From Osedax frankpressi (taxonomy: Eukaryota > Annelida > Polychaeta > Sabellida > Siboglinidae), in contig CAXIVS010000612.1 in assembly GCA_964035775.1 (NCBI GenBank), forward strand, positions 124,001 to 188,000: a stretch of DNA of 64,000 bases. The letters are read 5' to 3'. Numbering within the stretch: the stretch's first letter is position 1; each line of letters opens with the position of its first letter. The notes beneath the pieces were generated by a model that worked only from the letters and a program-made list of their open reading frames with translations, was not told where the DNA came from and did no database searches. Made by a program: the position numbers and the translations under genes. Below, one piece after another: positions 62,341 through 64,000 of the stretch.

Positions 62341-64000
62341 TATAACTATATATGATATAACTCTATATAATATAACTTTATAATATATAACTTTATAAGA
62401 TATAACTCAATAAGATATAACCCTATAATATATATCTCTATAAGATATAACTCTATATGATATAACTCTATATGATATAACTCTATATGATATAACTCTA
62501 TAAGATATAACTCTATAAGATATAACACAATAAGATATAACTCTATAATATATAACTTTATAAGATATAACTCTATAAGATATAACTCTATAAGATATAA
62601 CTCTATAATATATAACTCTATAAGATATAACTCTATATGATATAACTCTATATGATATAACTCTATATGATATAACTCTATAAGATATAACTCTATAAGA
62701 TATAACTCAATAAGATATAACTCTATAATATATAACTTTATAAGATATAACTCTATAAGATATAACTCTATAAGATATAACTCTATAAGATATAACTCTA
62801 TAATATATAACTCTATATGAAATAACTCTATAAGATATAACTCTATATGATATAACTCTATATGATATAACTCTATATGATATAACTCTATAGGATATAA
62901 CTCTATATGATATAACTCTATAAGATATAACTCTATAAGATATAACTCTATATGATATAACTCTATAATATATAACTCTATACGATATAACTCTATAAGA
63001 TATAACTCTATAAGATATAACTCTATAAGATATAATTCTATAAGATATAACTCTATAAGATATAACTCTATAAGATATAACTCTATAAGATATAACTCTA
63101 TATGATATAACTCTATAAGATATAACTCTATAAGATATAACTCTATAAGATATAACTCTATAAGATATAACTCTATAAGATATAACTCTATAAGATATAA
63201 CTATTTAAGATATAACTCTATATGATATAACTCTATATGATATAACTCATTATGATATAACTCTATATGATACAACTGTATAAGATATAACTCTATAAGA
63301 TATAACTCTATAAGATATAACTCTATATGATATAACTCTATAAGATATAACTCTATAAGATATAACTCTATATGATATAACTCTATATGATATAACTCTA
63401 TAATATATAACTCTATAAGATATAACTATATATGAAATAACTCTATATAATATAACTTTATAATATATAACTTTATAAGATATAACTCAATAAGATATAA
63501 CTCTATAATATATAACTCTATAAGATATAACTCTATATGATATAACTCTATATGATATAACTCTATATGATATAACTCTATAAGATATAACTCTATAAGA
63601 TATAACTCAATAAGATATAACTCTATAATATATAACTTTATAAGATATAACTCTATAAGATATAACTCTATAAGATATAACTCTATAATATATAACTCTA
63701 TATGAAATAACTCTATAAGATATAACTCTATATGATATAACTCTATATGATATAACTCTATATGATATAACTCTATAGGATATAACTCTATATGATATAA
63801 CTCTATAAGATATAACTCTATAAGATATAACTCTATATGATATAACTCTATAATATATAACTCTATACGATATAACTCTATAAGATATAACTCTATAAGA
63901 TATAACTCTATAAGATATAACTCTATAAGATATAACTCTATAAGATATAACTCTATATGATATAACTCTATAAGATATAAATCTATAAGATATAATTCTA
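62341..64000. repeat. 3-kb superrepeat, unit 2 (cut by the window end)
   Basis: Direct copy of 59.42-61 kb. It also contains an inner tandem duplication of 885 bp (59 monomers): tatgaaataac at 62816 and 63701, and ctctatagga at 62886 and 63771. The array runs off the end of the window still in phase. Confidence 0.85.

Larger units (their letters stand above)
1..64000. repeat. 15-bp AT-rich satellite array filling the window
   Basis: The whole window is head-to-tail copies of gatataactctatat and its sister form gatataactctataa, all in one orientation, with no interruption by unrelated DNA. Either form holds one G and two Cs, so the array is about 20% GC, and the plus strand carries about twice as much C as G. 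Common variants change position 1 (g to t or a) or positions 9-15 (ctttat, ctcaat, ctatat, ctgtat, ctcatt, cgctat, cactaa). The segment atataac at positions 2-8 is almost fixed. Occasional monomers are 13, 14, 16 or 17 bp. Tandem organisation on this scale is known from eukaryotic heterochromatin; its chromosomal place and the species cannot be read from the sequence. Confidence 0.98.

Noticed and set aside
1-64000. TATA-box-like strings (tatataa, tataaga) in every monomer
   Set aside because: They follow from base composition and occur thousands of times. No initiator, downstream gene or other promoter element accompanies any of them.
1-64000. CRISPR array or other spaced repeat array
   Set aside because: There are no unique spacers. 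The repeats abut directly and no cas genes are present.
1-64000. Telomere repeat tract
   Set aside because: The unit does not match TTAGGG, TTTAGGG, TTAGG or other G-rich telomere types, and the G-poor strand content and 15-bp length do not fit.
1-64000. Mitochondrial or plastid AT-rich control region
   Set aside because: Length far exceeds such regions, and no tRNA, rRNA or organelle gene is in the window.
1-64000. Transposable element or virus-derived insert within the array
   Set aside because: I saw no stretch longer than a monomer that departs from the satellite, and no terminal repeats, poly-A tails or coding remains.
1-64000. Bent-DNA signal from phased A-tracts
   Set aside because: Runs of A rarely exceed two or three bases (four in gataaaac), so classic A-tract bending is not supported. 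The sequence is rich in flexible TA steps instead.

Overview
The window is one continuous, very AT-rich satellite DNA array from end to end. The unit is 15 bp, gatataactctatat, with a second equally common form ending in ...ctataa. That gives room for about 4,270 tandem copies in 64 kb, all in the same orientation. I found no unique sequence, real gene, RNA gene, transposon or CRISPR array. Sixty-four kilobases of a 15-bp tandem repeat points to eukaryotic constitutive heterochromatin (a centromeric, pericentromeric, subtelomeric or interstitial satellite block). Nothing in the sequence identifies the species, and I do not recognise this monomer as a named satellite. Neither edge of the array lies in the window.

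The order of monomer variants is not random. Variants differ mainly at position 1 (g, t or a) and at positions 9-15, while positions 2-8 (atataac) are nearly fixed. Rare variants (gatgtaac, gatatcac, ggtatatctc, cctatttaag, ctatagaat, ctctagaag, cttatg, ttatctataac, and 13-, 14-, 16- and 17-bp monomers) act as barcodes. They show nested segmental duplication at several scales.

Layout: 1-3.1 kb is a heterogeneous lead with a 762-bp internal duplication. 3.1-6.35 kb is a block (X) recurring at 15.2-17.0 and 19.55-21.25 kb, and its first copy carries an inner 1.44-1.45-kb tandem duplication. 6.1-15.2 kb holds a 4.13-4.30-kb tandem superrepeat with a nested 896-bp duplication. 17.0-19.5 kb has a 1,018-bp tandem duplication. 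22.67-35.69 kb is two adjacent 6.4-6.6-kb superrepeats. 35.7-43.97 kb is a mosaic with a 3.96-3.98-kb direct duplication. 43.97-53.95 kb is two adjacent roughly 5-kb superrepeats, each containing a 1,110-bp doublet and a 613-bp doublet. 53.95-57.05 kb repeats the 37.1-40.8-kb material at 16.2-16.8 kb distance. 57.05-59.4 kb is a mosaic with a unique scar near 58.12 kb. 59.4-64.0 kb is a tandem pair about 3 kb apart, broken by the window end.

No genes work together here. Open frames exist only because 15 is a multiple of 3: the minus strand reads as (IELYH)n or (SYRVI)n pentapeptides. Nearly all of the longer ones start at a GTG made by a variant monomer, and they end where a 13- or 14-bp monomer shifts the frame or a specific variant makes a stop. 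I regard none of them as a gene. The interest lies in the multi-level repeat architecture and its evolution.
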